This document shows, one piece after another, positions 56,110 to 64,000 of a stretch of 64,000 bases of DNA; positions within the stretch are counted from its first letter, which is position 1; each line of letters opens with the position of its first letter. Position numbers and translations under genes: made by a program. The DNA is from Pelomonas parva. GTDB lineage: Bacteria; Pseudomonadota; Gammaproteobacteria; Burkholderiales; Burkholderiaceae_C. The DNA is taken from contig NZ_JBIGHV010000011.1 in the NCBI RefSeq assembly GCF_043555835.1, positions 184,148 to 248,147 on the forward strand, given 5' to 3'. The notes beneath the pieces were generated by a model, which was not told the origin of the DNA, made no database searches, and saw nothing but the letters and a program-made list of their open reading frames with translations.

Positions 56110-58506
56110 ATGTCCACCCTGTTCGAGGCGACCGCCCTGGTCGTACCGTTTGAGAACCTGAGGATGAGCGACGTCGAGTCTGTTGGCGGCAAGAACGCCA
56201 GCCTCGGCGAAATGATCTCGCAGCTGTCTGCGACCGGCGTTCGGGTGCCCGGTGGCTTTGCCACTACGGCGCACGCCTTCCGGCAGTTCCTCAAGCACGA
56301 GGGACTGGATGCGCGCATCGCGGCGCGTCTTGCCACGCTCAACACCGACGATGTCCGCGCGCTGGCCGAGGCCGGCGCCGAGATCCGCGGCTGGATCGAG
56401 AACCAGCCCTTCCCGGCCGACCTGGAAGCCGGCGTGCGCTCGTCCTTCGCGCAGCTCACCGCCGACAACCCTGGTGTGAGCTTCGCCGTGCGCTCGTCCG
56501 CCACGGCAGAAGACCTGCCCGACGCGTCCTTCGCCGGCCAGCAGGAAACCTTCCTGAACGTCGTCGGCATCGACGAGGTGCTGCACAAGATGCGCGAGGT
56601 GTTCGCCTCGCTCTACAACGACCGCGCCATCAGCTACCGCGTGCACAAGGGCTTCGCCCACAACGACGTGGCCTTGTCGGCCGGTGTGCAGCGCATGGTG
56701 CGCAGCGACCTCGGCTCGGCCGGCGTCATGTTCACCATCGACACCGAGAGCGGCTTCCAGGAAGTCGTCTTCATCACGTCCAGCTACGGCCTGGGCGAGA
56801 CGGTGGTGCAGGGCGCCGTGAACCCGGACGAGTTCTACGTCCACAAGCCCGCGCTGAAGGCCGGCAAGCTGGCCATCATCCGCCGCAACCTGGGCTCCAA
56901 GCTGCTGCGCATGGAGTTCGCGTCGCCCGAGGAAAAGGCCGCCTCCGGCAAGCTGGTGAAGACGGTGGACACGGCCGTCGAGTCGCGCAACCGCTACTCG
57001 CTGAACGACGCCGAAGTCACCGAGCTGGCCAAGTACGCGCTGATCATCGAGCAGCACTACGGCCGCGCGATGGACATCGAGTGGGGCCGCGACGGCGTCG
57101 ACGGCAAGATCTACATCCTTCAGGCCCGCCCCGAGACGGTGAAGAGCCAGACCGCCGGTCAGGTCGAGCTGGCCTACAAGCTCAAGGCCCACAGCGCCGT
57201 GCTGGCCGAAGGCCGCGCCATCGGCCAGAAGATCGGCACCGGCCCCGTGCGGCTGGTGGAGAGCGTGGCCGAGATGGACCGCGTGCAGCCGGGCGACGTG
57301 CTGGTCACCGACATGACCGACCCGAACTGGGAGCCGGTCATGAAGCGCGCCAGCGCCATCGTCACCAACCGTGGCGGGCGCACCTGCCATGCGGCGATCA
57401 TTGCGCGTGAATTGGGCATCCCGGCCGTGGTCGGCTGCGGCGACGCGACCGACAAGCTCAAGGACGGCCAGCTCGTCACGGTGGCCTGCTCGGAAGGCGA
57501 TACCGGCTACATCTACGACGGCCTGCTGGAGACCGAGGTCAGCGAGGTGCATCGCGGCGAGCTGCCGTATTGCCCGATCAAGATCATGATGAACGTGGGC
57601 AATCCGCAGCTGGCGTTCAACTTCGCGCAGATGCCCTCGGGCGGCGTGGGTCTGGCCCGGCTCGAGTTCATCATCAACAACAACATCGGCGTCCACCCCA
57701 AGGCCATCCTGGACTATCCGAACATCGACGCCGACCTGAAGAAGGCCGTCGAGTCCGTCGCCCGCGGCCACGCCTCGCCGCGCGCCTTCTACGTCGACAA
57801 GCTGGCCGAAGGCATCGCGACCATCGCCGCCGCCTTCTTCCCGCGCCCGGTCATCGTGCGGCTCTCGGACTTCAAGAGCAACGAGTACCGCAAGCTCATC
57901 GGCGGCAGCCGCTACGAGCCGGACGAAGAGAACCCGATGCTCGGCTTCCGCGGCGCCAGCCGCTACATCAGCGGCGAGTTCCAGGACGCGTTCGCGATGG
58001 AGTGCGAGGCGCTCAAGCGCGTGCGCAAGGACATGGGCCTGACCAACATCGAGATCATGGTGCCCTTCGTGCGCACGGTGAAGCAGGCCTCGCGCGTGGT
58101 CGAGATGCTGGCCGAGCGCGGGCTCAAGCGCGGCGTGGATGGGCTGCGCATCATCATGATGTGCGAGGTGCCCAGCAACGCCATCCTGGCCGAGCAGTTC
58201 CTGGAGCATTTCGACGGCATGAGCATCGGCTCCAACGATCTGACGCAGCTGACGCTGGGCCTGGACCGCGACTCGGGCCTGGAGCAGCTGGCGGGCGACT
58301 TCGACGAACGCGACCCGGCCGTCAAGGCCATGATCTCGCGCGCCATCCGTGCCTGCCGCGCCACCGGCAAGTACATCGGCATCTGCGGCCAGGGCCCGAG
58401 CGACCACCCTGACTTTGCCGACTGGCTGGCCGAGGAGGGCATCGTGTCGATCTCGCTGAACCCGGACACGGTCATCGAGACCTGGCAGCGCCTGGCCGCC
58501 AAGTAA
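56110..58506 (+). CDS. ppsA: Phosphoenolpyruvate synthase
   Basis: Makes PEP from pyruvate and ATP for gluconeogenesis. The 798 residues have an N-terminal ATP-grasp domain (VGGKNASLGEM, FAVRSSATAEDLPDASFAGQ), a swivelling phospho-His domain with GGRTCHAAIIARELGIP (His427 in TCHA) and a C-terminal PEP-binding barrel with GICGQGPSDHP. The Thr in RTCHA is the PpsR target in the family. An intrinsic terminator follows. Confidence 0.97.
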   Translation: MSTLFEATALVVPFENLRMSDVESVGGKNASLGEMISQLSATGVRVPGGFATTAHAFRQFLKHEGLDARIAARLATLNTDDVRALAEAGAEIRGWIENQPFPADLEAGVRSSFAQLTADNPGVSFAVRSSATAEDLPDASFAGQQETFLNVVGIDEVLHKMREVFASLYNDRAISYRVHKGFAHNDVALSAGVQRMVRSDLGSAGVMFTIDTESGFQEVVFITSSYGLGETVVQGAVNPDEFYVHKPALKAGKLAIIRRNLGSKLLRMEFASPEEKAASGKLVKTVDTAVESRNRYSLNDAEVTELAKYALIIEQHYGRAMDIEWGRDGVDGKIYILQARPETVKSQTAGQVELAYKLKAHSAVLAEGRAIGQKIGTGPVRLVESVAEMDRVQPGDVLVTDMTDPNWEPVMKRASAIVTNRGGRTCHAAIIARELGIPAVVGCGDATDKLKDGQLVTVACSEGDTGYIYDGLLETEVSEVHRGELPYCPIKIMMNVGNPQLAFNFAQMPSGGVGLARLEFIINNNIGVHPKAILDYPNIDADLKKAVESVARGHASPRAFYVDKLAEGIATIAAAFFPRPVIVRLSDFKSNEYRKLIGGSRYEPDEENPMLGFRGASRYISGEFQDAFAMECEALKRVRKDMGLTNIEIMVPFVRTVKQASRVVEMLAERGLKRGVDGLRIIMMCEVPSNAILAEQFLEHFDGMSIGSNDLTQLTLGLDRDSGLEQLAGDFDERDPAVKAMISRAIRACRATGKYIGICGQGPSDHPDFADWLAEEGIVSISLNPDTVIETWQRLAAK

Positions 58507-58525
58507 GCAGCGCCACCTGCTGACC

Positions 58526-58560
58526 AGCCCGGGTTCTCCGCAAGGGGACCCGGGCTTTTT
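58526..58560 (+). terminator. Intrinsic terminator after ppsA
   Basis: AGCCCGGGT at 58526-58534 pairs with ACCCGGGCT at 58548-58556, followed by TTTTATT. The inner TCTCC/GGGG bases can lengthen the stem. This is a strong rho-independent terminator, close to the next gene's start. Confidence 0.9.
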
Positions 58561-58567
58561 ATTGCCG

Positions 58568-60646
58568 ATGATCGCGGCCGTGTCTGCCCGCCCTCATCAA
58601 CACCTGCACCGCCGCTACGTCATCTTCGCGCTGAGCTTCATCGCGCTCGTCGTGATCCTGGGCCTGGCCGAGCAGCGCGGCCTGCCCAAGGCCTGGATCG
58701 GCTACACCTTCCTCGGCGCGACGGTGCTCGTCTACGCCGTCATCGGCATCCTTTGCCGCACGGCCGACCCCGCCGAATATTTCGTCGCTGGCCGCCGCGT
58801 GCCGCCGCTGTACAACGGCATGGCCGCCGGCGCCGACTGGATGAGCGCCGCCACCTTCATCGGCCTGGCCGGCACGCTCTACGCCAGCGGCTACGCGGGC
58901 CTGGCCTATGTGCTGGGCTGGACGGGCGGCTTCTGCCTTGTCGCGCTATGTATCGCGCCCTATCTGCGACGCTTCGGCCAGTTCACGATCGGCGACTTCC
59001 TGGCCGAGCGCTTCGGCAGCCGCACGCTGCGCCTGGTCGGCGCGGGCGCCGGCATCCTGGTGTCCTTCGTCTACCTCGTCGCGCAGATCTACGGCGTGGG
59101 CCTCATCACGACGCGGCTGACGGGCCTGAGCTTCGAGGTCGGCGTCTTCGTCGGCCTGGGCGGCGTGCTGGTCTGCTCCTTCCTCGGCGGCATGCGTGCC
59201 GTCACGTGGACGCAGGTGGCCCAGTACCTCATCATGATCCTGGCCTACCTGGTGCCCGTCATCTGGCTCAGCGTGCAACAGACCGGCTGGCCGCTGCCGC
59301 AGCTGGTCTACGGCCAGCAGCTGCACCAGCTTGCCGAGCGCGAGCGCGAGCTGATCAATGACCCGGCCGAGCTGGAGGTGCGCGCCATCCATCAGCAACG
59401 CGCCGACGCGGCCACCTTGCGCCTGGCCGACGTGCCGACCGCGCTGGCGGAGGACCAGGCCAAGGCGGCCGCCCGTGTCGCCGCGCTGAAGGCCGAGAAC
59501 GCGCCGCTCGCGCAGATCCAGGCTGCCGAGAAGCAGCGCGCCGCCATGCCGCGCACGCCCGCCGAAGCGGCGGAGCGCTGGCAGCGAGAACGCGCCACCG
59601 AGGCCCGGCTCGCCCAGCCGCTGGCCGGCCAGGTGCCGCACGGCCAGCCGTTCGCCGGCAACCCGGACGGCAGCCCCGCCGAGCAGGCGCAGGCCAGCGA
59701 AGCGCGCCGAAACTTCATCGCGCTGGTGTTCTGCCTGATGGTCGGCACGGCCGGCCTGCCGCACCTGCTGACGCGCTACTACACGACCACGACCGTCGCC
59801 ACGGCACGGCAGTCCGTCGCCTGGTCGCTGGTCTTCATCTGCCTGCTCTACCTGACCGCGCCGGCCCTCGCCGTCATGGTCAAGACCGAGGTCTTCAACG
59901 GCCTCGTAGGCACGAGCTTCGACCAGTTGCCGGCCTGGATACGCCAGTGGCAGCGCGTCGACCCGACGCTGCTGTCGGCCGTGGACCTGAACGGCGACGG
60001 CCGCCTGCAGCTCGGCGAACTGCACCTCCACCCCGACCTCGTCATGCTGGTCATGCCGGAGCTGGGTGGGCTGCCCTACGTCATCTCTGGCATGGTCGCC
60101 GCTGGCGGGCTGGCCGCTGCGCTGTCCACGGCCGACGGGTTGCTGCTGGCCATCGCCAGCGCGCTGTCCCACGACTTCTACTACAAGGCCATCAACCCCG
60201 AGGCCTCGCGCACGCGACGCGTCACGCTGTCCAAGGCCTTGCTGCTGGCGGCGGCGCTGGCGGCGGCGGCGGTGGCGTCCAACCGGCCGGCCGACATCCT
60301 GGCCGTCGTCACGGCGGCGTTCTCCATCGCCGGCTCGACCTTCTTCCCGGCGCTGGTGGCCGGTGTGTTCTGGCGCCGCGCCAACCGCGCCGGCGCGCTG
60401 GCCGGCATGCTGACCGGGCTGGCGGTCTGCCTGGTCTATCTCGTCACCGCCCACCCGGCGCTGCGCGCCATGATCGGCCTGCCCGGGCCGGCCACGCTGG
60501 TCTGGGGCATCCACCCGGCCTCGGCAGGGTTCTTTGCGGTACCGGCCGGGGCGCTGGTGCTGGTTCTGATCAGCCTGCTGACCGCCGCGCCGGGGCCGCG
60601 AGAGCGCGAGTTCGTCGACACGCTGCGCAGTCCTCCGGCGCGCTGA
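58568..60646 (+). CDS. Large sodium:solute symporter (VC_2705-type SSS family)
   Basis: A 692-residue inner-membrane transporter of the sodium:solute symporter family, larger than typical members such as ActP (about 550). Helices begin at YVIFALSFIALVVILGL; SSS features include EYFVAGRRVPPLYNGMA and GADWMSAATFIGLAGTLY. Residues about 250-380 form a charged, Ala-rich helical insertion. Residues 473-484 (DLNGDGRLQLGE) match a canonical EF-hand calcium loop. The start ATG 58568 is preferred over TTG 58562; both follow the ppsA terminator. The substrate is unknown, perhaps a carboxylate. Confidence 0.87.
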   Translation: MIAAVSARPHQHLHRRYVIFALSFIALVVILGLAEQRGLPKAWIGYTFLGATVLVYAVIGILCRTADPAEYFVAGRRVPPLYNGMAAGADWMSAATFIGLAGTLYASGYAGLAYVLGWTGGFCLVALCIAPYLRRFGQFTIGDFLAERFGSRTLRLVGAGAGILVSFVYLVAQIYGVGLITTRLTGLSFEVGVFVGLGGVLVCSFLGGMRAVTWTQVAQYLIMILAYLVPVIWLSVQQTGWPLPQLVYGQQLHQLAERERELINDPAELEVRAIHQQRADAATLRLADVPTALAEDQAKAAARVAALKAENAPLAQIQAAEKQRAAMPRTPAEAAERWQRERATEARLAQPLAGQVPHGQPFAGNPDGSPAEQAQASEARRNFIALVFCLMVGTAGLPHLLTRYYTTTTVATARQSVAWSLVFICLLYLTAPALAVMVKTEVFNGLVGTSFDQLPAWIRQWQRVDPTLLSAVDLNGDGRLQLGELHLHPDLVMLVMPELGGLPYVISGMVAAGGLAAALSTADGLLLAIASALSHDFYYKAINPEASRTRRVTLSKALLLAAALAAAAVASNRPADILAVVTAAFSIAGSTFFPALVAGVFWRRANRAGALAGMLTGLAVCLVYLVTAHPALRAMIGLPGPATLVWGIHPASAGFFAVPAGALVLVLISLLTAAPGPREREFVDTLRSPPAR

Positions 60647-60658
60647 ACCCGCGCCATT

Positions 60659-60687
60659 TTGGATTTCCAGTCATTGCCGGCTAGAAT
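60659..60687 (+). promoter_or_regulatory. rpsF operon promoter
   Basis: TTGGAT at 60659-60664 and TAGAAT at 60682-60687 with an ideal 17-base spacer. It lies 13 bases after the symporter stop and gives a leader of about 98 bases before rpsF. Confidence 0.75.
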
Positions 60688-60708
60688 CGCGGGTTCCCCC
60701 TTGCCGTA

Positions 60709-60771
60709 ACCACGTGTCGACGCCGTGGTGCGGCTTCCTCAGCCAGGCGGTCATCCCGACAACGCCCGGCT
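60709..60771 (+). promoter_or_regulatory. Candidate S6:S18-type mRNA leader
   Basis: Two hairpins precede rpsF: ACCACG/CGTGGT (60709-60714, 60724-60729) and AGCCAGGCG/CGCCCGGCT (60741-60749, 60763-60771). The loop of the second contains CCCG. The S6:S18 complex binds a CCG-bearing hairpin in rpsF leaders of many bacteria; the match here is by shape only. Confidence 0.4.
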
Positions 60772-60791
60772 GGAATCCACAAGGAGTACCC

Positions 60792-61157
60792 ATGCGTCAC
60801 TATGAAATCGTTCTGCTGATCCATCCGGATCAAAGCGAACAAGTTCCGGCCATGCTGGAGCGCTACAAGGGCCTGATCACCACCGGTGGTGGTGTCGTGC
60901 ACCGGGTCGAAGACTGGGGCCGTCGTCAGCTGGCCTACCAGATCCAGAAGCTCGCCAAGGCTCACTACCTGTGCCTGAACATCGAAGTCAGCAAGGAAAT
61001 CCTTGTCGAGCTCGAGACCGGCTTCCGCTTCAACGACGCCGTGCTGCGCCACCTCACCGTGGTCCAGGACAAGGCCATCACGACCCCCTCGGTCATGATG
61101 AAGGCCGTCGAGCGCGAAGAAGCCCGCAAGGCTCCGCAACAGCAAGAAGCGGCCTGA
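60792..61157 (+). CDS. rpsF: 30S ribosomal protein S6
   Basis: Platform protein that binds 16S rRNA with S18. The 121 residues start MRHYEIVLLIHPDQSEQ and include GGVVHRVEDWGRRQLAYQI. AAGGAG precedes ATG 60792; an in-frame upstream start at 60714 lies in the leader. It heads rpsF-priB-rpsR-rplI. Confidence 0.98.
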   Translation: MRHYEIVLLIHPDQSEQVPAMLERYKGLITTGGGVVHRVEDWGRRQLAYQIQKLAKAHYLCLNIEVSKEILVELETGFRFNDAVLRHLTVVQDKAITTPSVMMKAVEREEARKAPQQQEAA

Positions 61158-61208
61158 GCTGACGCTCATCGCTAAAGAACCAGGTTTTTCGAGCAGCGTG
61201 CCTGAAGC

Positions 61209-61520
61209 GTGAACCAGCTTCACCTGCAGGCGCAGATCCAGCAACTCGGACAAGTTCGCTACACACCCGCCGGGCTGATGGCCCTGGACGCAAGCCTCAA
61301 GGCCGAGTCCGAAGTCATCGAAGCCGGCAAGCCGCGCAAGGTCTCCCTGGAGATCAAGGCGGTTGCGGTGGGCGAGTTGGCCAAGCAGTTGCAGGCGCTG
61401 GGAGTCGGTGGTGTCGCGGTGTTCCGCGGTTTCCTGACCCACCAGCGCAACGGCCGGGGCTTCATCGCCCATGTCACCGTGATCGAACCCGCTGCTCCAC
61501 AAGAACCCGGAAATCATTGA
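61209..61520 (+). CDS. priB: Primosomal replication protein PriB
   Basis: Single-stranded DNA-binding OB-fold protein that helps PriA reload DnaB at stalled forks. The 103-residue product starts at GTG 61209 with NQLHLQAQIQQLGQVRYTPAG and is located between rpsF and rpsR, a position characteristic of beta- and gammaproteobacteria. dnaB follows in the same gene cluster, so restart factor and helicase are linked. Confidence 0.94.
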   Translation: MNQLHLQAQIQQLGQVRYTPAGLMALDASLKAESEVIEAGKPRKVSLEIKAVAVGELAKQLQALGVGGVAVFRGFLTHQRNGRGFIAHVTVIEPAAPQEPGNH

Positions 61521-61548
61521 ATCCGGATAGATTTAACAGAGGTCCTCT

Positions 61549-61839
61549 ATGCCCCCGCCACGTGGTAAAGGTCGCTTCTCCAAAGACAAGAAGCCCAAGC
61601 GCAACCAACAATCGTTGCTGTTCCGTCGTAAGCGTTTCTGCCGCTTCACCGTCGCCGGTGTCGAAAAGATCGACTACAAGGACATCGACACGCTGCGCGA
61701 TTTCGTGTCTGAGAACGGCAAGATCACGCCCGCTCGCCTGACCGGCACGCGCGCTTTCTTCCAGCGTCAGCTGACGGTGTCCATCAAGCGCGCGCGCTTC
61801 CTGGCCTTCCTGCCGTACAGCGACCAGCACAAGGTCTAA
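61549..61839 (+). CDS. rpsR: 30S ribosomal protein S18
   Basis: Platform protein that pairs with S6. The 96 residues are basic, with LLFRRKRFCRFTVAGVEKID and the C-terminal RQLTVSIKRARFLAFLPY. The short N-terminal PPPRGKGRFSKDKKP extension is common in betaproteobacteria. rplI follows after 12 bases. Confidence 0.98.
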   Translation: MPPPRGKGRFSKDKKPKRNQQSLLFRRKRFCRFTVAGVEKIDYKDIDTLRDFVSENGKITPARLTGTRAFFQRQLTVSIKRARFLAFLPYSDQHKV

Positions 61840-61851
61840 GGAGCTGACGAC

Positions 61852-62304
61852 ATGCAAGTGATCCTGCTCGAAAAAGTGTCCAACCTCGGCAACCTCGGCG
61901 ACGTGGTCCGGGTCAAGGACGGCTACGCACGCAACTTCCTGATCCCGACCAAGCAGGCGCGCCGCGCCACCGAGGCCGCGATCAAGGAATTCGAAGTTCG
62001 CCGCGCGGAACTCGAAAAAGCCGCCGCTGCCAAGCTGGCCGAAGCCCAGAAGCTGGGTGAAGCCATCGCCGGCAAGACCGTCCGCATCGCCCAGAAGGCC
62101 GGTGTTGACGGCCGCCTGTTCGGTTCGGTGACCAACGCCGACATCGCCGACGCGCTGACGAAGGCCGGCACGGCCATCGCCAAGTCGCAGGTGCGCCTGC
62201 CGAACGGCCCGCTGAAGACCGTGGGCGAGTTCCCGGTCGGCGTCGCCGCTCACACGGACGTGGTCGTCGAGATCAATGTCCAGGTGGTTGCAGAAGCCGA
62301 GTAA
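61852..62304 (+). CDS. rplI: 50S ribosomal protein L9
   Basis: Large-subunit protein near the L1 stalk. The 150 residues have the N-terminal rRNA-binding domain VILLEKVSNLGNLGDVVRVK then DGYARNFLIP, a long charged connecting helix and a C-terminal domain. AGGAG precedes ATG 61852. An intrinsic terminator follows. Confidence 0.98.
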   Translation: MQVILLEKVSNLGNLGDVVRVKDGYARNFLIPTKQARRATEAAIKEFEVRRAELEKAAAAKLAEAQKLGEAIAGKTVRIAQKAGVDGRLFGSVTNADIADALTKAGTAIAKSQVRLPNGPLKTVGEFPVGVAAHTDVVVEINVQVVAEAE

Positions 62305-62343
62305 TCAGGCTTGTGCTGCGGCCTGAATTGGCCGCAACATTCA

Positions 62344-62380
62344 AGAAGGCCGAAGCCTCCCGAGGTTTCGGCCTTCTGTC
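62344..62380 (+). terminator. Intrinsic terminator after rplI
   Basis: AGAAGGCCGAA at 62344-62354 pairs with TTCGGCCTTCT at 62367-62377 around a 12-base loop that can extend the stem, followed by a weak T-rich tract. It separates the ribosomal genes from dnaB, which then needs its own promoter or read-through. Confidence 0.75.
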
Positions 62381-62437
62381 TTTCAGGGCCAGGTTTTCCC
62401 GCCAGGTCCACCGTCCGCCCCCAGTTCGTCAACAGCT

Positions 62438-62446
62438 TTATCCACA
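62438..62446 (+). promoter_or_regulatory. Perfect DnaA box before dnaB
   Basis: TTATCCACA, the exact DnaA-box consensus, ends 3 bases before the dnaB ATG and overlaps its ribosome-binding region. No second box was noticed nearby, so this is not an origin. Confidence 0.8.
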
Positions 62447-62449
62447 GGC

Positions 62450-63874
62450 ATGTCCGCGATCTTTCCCGCCTCCTCTTCCTCTGCACCGCATGACGACGAA
62501 GTTGCGCGGCTGCGCGTGCCGCCTCACTCTGTCGAGGCCGAGTACAGCGTGCTCGGTGGCCTGCTGATCGACAACTCCGCCTGGGACCGCGCCGGCGACC
62601 TGCTGACCGACAGCGACTTCTACCGCTTCGAGCACAAGCACATCTTTGCCGCCATCGGCAAGCTCATCAACGCGGGCAAGCCGGCGGACGTCGTCACCGT
62701 CTTCGACGAGCTGACCTCGGTCGGCCGCGCCGAGGAGTGCGGGGGTCTGTCCTACCTGAACTCCATCGCGCAGAGCGTGCCCAGCGCCGCCAATCTGCGC
62801 CGTTATGCCGAGATCGTTCGCGAGCGCGCCATCCTGCGCAAGCTGGTGGCCACCAGCGACGAGATCGCTACCGCCGCGATGAACCCGCAGGGCCGCGCGG
62901 TGACGCAGATCCTGGACGAGGCAGAGGGCAAGATCTTCAAGATCGGTGAGGAGGGTTCGCGCAACAAGCAGGGTTTCCAGAGCATGGACAACCTCGTGGT
63001 GGCGCTGATCGACCGCGTCAACGAGCTGGCCGAGGCCGGGCATCAGGACGTGACCGGCGTGCGCACCGGCTTCTACGACCTGGACAAGCAGACCGCCGGC
63101 CTGCAGCCCGGCGACCTCATCGTGCTGGCTGCTCGCCCGTCCATGGGCAAGACGGCATTCGCGGTCAACATCGCCGAGAACGTGGCCATCAACGAGGGCC
63201 TGCCCGTCGTCATCTACTCGATGGAAATGGGCGCGGCGCAGCTGGCGCTGCGGATGGTGGGCTCCATCGGCCGCATCGACCAGAGCCACCTGCGCACCGG
63301 CCAGCTGAAGGACGATGAATGGGGGCGGCTGTCCGAGGCCGTCGACAAGCTCGGCAAGGCCGCGATCTACATCGACGAAAGTCCCGGCCTGTCGCCCAGC
63401 GAGGTGCGGGCCCGCGCCCGCCGTCAGGCGCGCATCAGTGGCCAGTTGGGGCTGATCGTCATCGACTACCTGCAGCTGATGAGCGGCAGCGGTGGCGGCA
63501 GCGAGGAGAACCGCGCGACGGTGCTGGGCGAGATCTCGCGCGGCCTGAAGGCGCTGGCCAAGGAACTGCGTTGCCCCGTCATCGCGCTGTCGCAGTTGAA
63601 CCGCTCGGTGGAGCAGCGGCCCGACAAGCGGCCGATGATGTCCGACCTGCGCGAGTCCGGCGCCATCGAGCAGGACGCGGACATCATCATGTTCATCTAC
63701 CGGGACGAGTACTACACCAAGGATGAGTGCAAGGAGCCCGGGGTCGCCGAGATCATCATTGCGAAACAGCGTAATGGTCCGGTGGGGACGGTGAAGCTGA
63801 TGTTCCAGCGCATGCACACCAAGTTCGAGAACCTCGCGCCCGGGTACGTCGGGGTGGAGCGCGACGAGTACTGA
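62450..63874 (+). CDS. dnaB: Replicative DNA helicase DnaB
   Basis: Hexameric fork helicase that unwinds DNA and contacts DnaG and the clamp loader. The 474 residues have an N-terminal domain (VPPHSVEAEYSVLGGLLID) and a RecA-like ATPase domain with Walker A ARPSMGKTAF, VIYSMEMG, LIVIDYLQLMSG and the arginine-finger region near DLRESGAIEQDADIIMFIYR. No intein is present. ATG 62450 lies just after a DnaA box; upstream ribosome-binding sequence is weak. Confidence 0.97.
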   Translation: MSAIFPASSSSAPHDDEVARLRVPPHSVEAEYSVLGGLLIDNSAWDRAGDLLTDSDFYRFEHKHIFAAIGKLINAGKPADVVTVFDELTSVGRAEECGGLSYLNSIAQSVPSAANLRRYAEIVRERAILRKLVATSDEIATAAMNPQGRAVTQILDEAEGKIFKIGEEGSRNKQGFQSMDNLVVALIDRVNELAEAGHQDVTGVRTGFYDLDKQTAGLQPGDLIVLAARPSMGKTAFAVNIAENVAINEGLPVVIYSMEMGAAQLALRMVGSIGRIDQSHLRTGQLKDDEWGRLSEAVDKLGKAAIYIDESPGLSPSEVRARARRQARISGQLGLIVIDYLQLMSGSGGGSEENRATVLGEISRGLKALAKELRCPVIALSQLNRSVEQRPDKRPMMSDLRESGAIEQDADIIMFIYRDEYYTKDECKEPGVAEIIIAKQRNGPVGTVKLMFQRMHTKFENLAPGYVGVERDEY

Positions 63875-63941
63875 GTCGGCCCTGCAGAACCCCGCCAACC
63901 CGCATGAACACTGGGGATTCGGGGTGATCGCCGATGGTCAG

Positions 63942-63989
63942 AACTCCCAGGAAGATATTCAATCCATAGCAGTTGCTGGGAGTTTTTGG
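63942..63989 (+). terminator. Long-loop inverted repeat near the window end
   Basis: AACTCCCAG at 63942-63950 pairs with CTGGGAGTT at 63976-63984, and TTT follows. The 25-base AT-rich loop is unusual for a terminator. It lies 67 bases after dnaB and could terminate it. The remaining bases to 64000 show no gene. Confidence 0.45.
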
Positions 63990-64000
63990 GAGGCGAGGCG

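Noticed and set aside
62300..62450. Replication origin near dnaB
   Set aside because: Only one DnaA box and no AT-rich unwinding region or dnaA/gidA neighbours.

Overview
The window is GC-rich (roughly two thirds G+C by eye) chromosomal DNA of a betaproteobacterium, most likely order Burkholderiales and perhaps the Roseateles/Mitsuaria/Rubrivivax area. Supporting signs are the rpsF-priB-rpsR-rplI-dnaB order, the ndk-rlmN-pilW-rodZ-ispG-hisS-yfgM-bamB-der-hfq-hflXKC-hisZ-purA run, the hemP-hmu heme locus, and frequent GTG/TTG starts. Genus is inference. Genes are tightly packed, with many ATGA or GTGA stop/start overlaps. Every core gene reads through without a frameshift.

Layout. 1-17498 (+): rluB (5' end cut off), ndk, rlmN, a type IV pilus lipoprotein, rodZ, ispG, hisS, yfgM-like, bamB, der, hfq, hflX, hflK, hflC, a DUF2065 protein, hisZ, purA and a phosphoribosyltransferase. 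17664-20174: a tRNA-Leu(CAG) on the minus strand with its terminator, divergent from rnr. 20178-22791 (-): NAD(P)HX repair enzyme and an FAD-dependent oxidoreductase. 22792-38065 (+): a structured leader, then rpsB, tsf, pyrH, frr, uppS, cdsA, dxr, rseP, bamA, skp, lpxD, fabZ, lpxA, lpxB, rnhB and an RNA methyltransferase, which is the classical translation/envelope/lipid A superoperon.

38097-46152 (+): a Fur-type heme uptake locus with hemP, outer-membrane heme receptor, hmuS, hmuT, hmuU, hmuV, tonB and a DUF2325 protein. 46400-50035: a second iron locus in which a siderophore receptor (-) diverges from a 58-residue membrane protein and a PepSY membrane protein (+), with a Fur-box-like inverted repeat between them. 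50130-52849 (+): glgC-glgA behind a LacI-type operator. 52928-54121: a lower-GC poly-Gly lipoprotein that looks acquired. 54136-55841 (-): an EamA transporter and the PEP synthase regulator, divergent from ppsA (+). 58568-60646: a large Na+/solute symporter. 60792-63874 (+): rpsF, priB, rpsR, rplI, dnaB.

How the genes work together. The first and third blocks supply ribosome parts, RNA modification, isoprenoid and phospholipid precursors, lipid A and the BAM outer-membrane assembly route (BamA, BamB, Skp). The two iron loci move heme or a ferric siderophore across the outer membrane using TonB energy; ExbB/ExbD are not in the window. PpsA and its regulator, with glgCA, set carbon flow towards gluconeogenesis and glycogen. 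No insertion sequence, CRISPR array, rRNA operon or prophage was recognised. The more unusual signals are regulatory: a perfect DnaA box 3 bp before the dnaB start codon, a hemP promoter inside a Fur box that predicts a near-leaderless mRNA, a switch-like pair of competing hairpins between hmuV and tonB, a LacI-type operator before glgC, and an EF-hand-like loop inside the sodium symporter.
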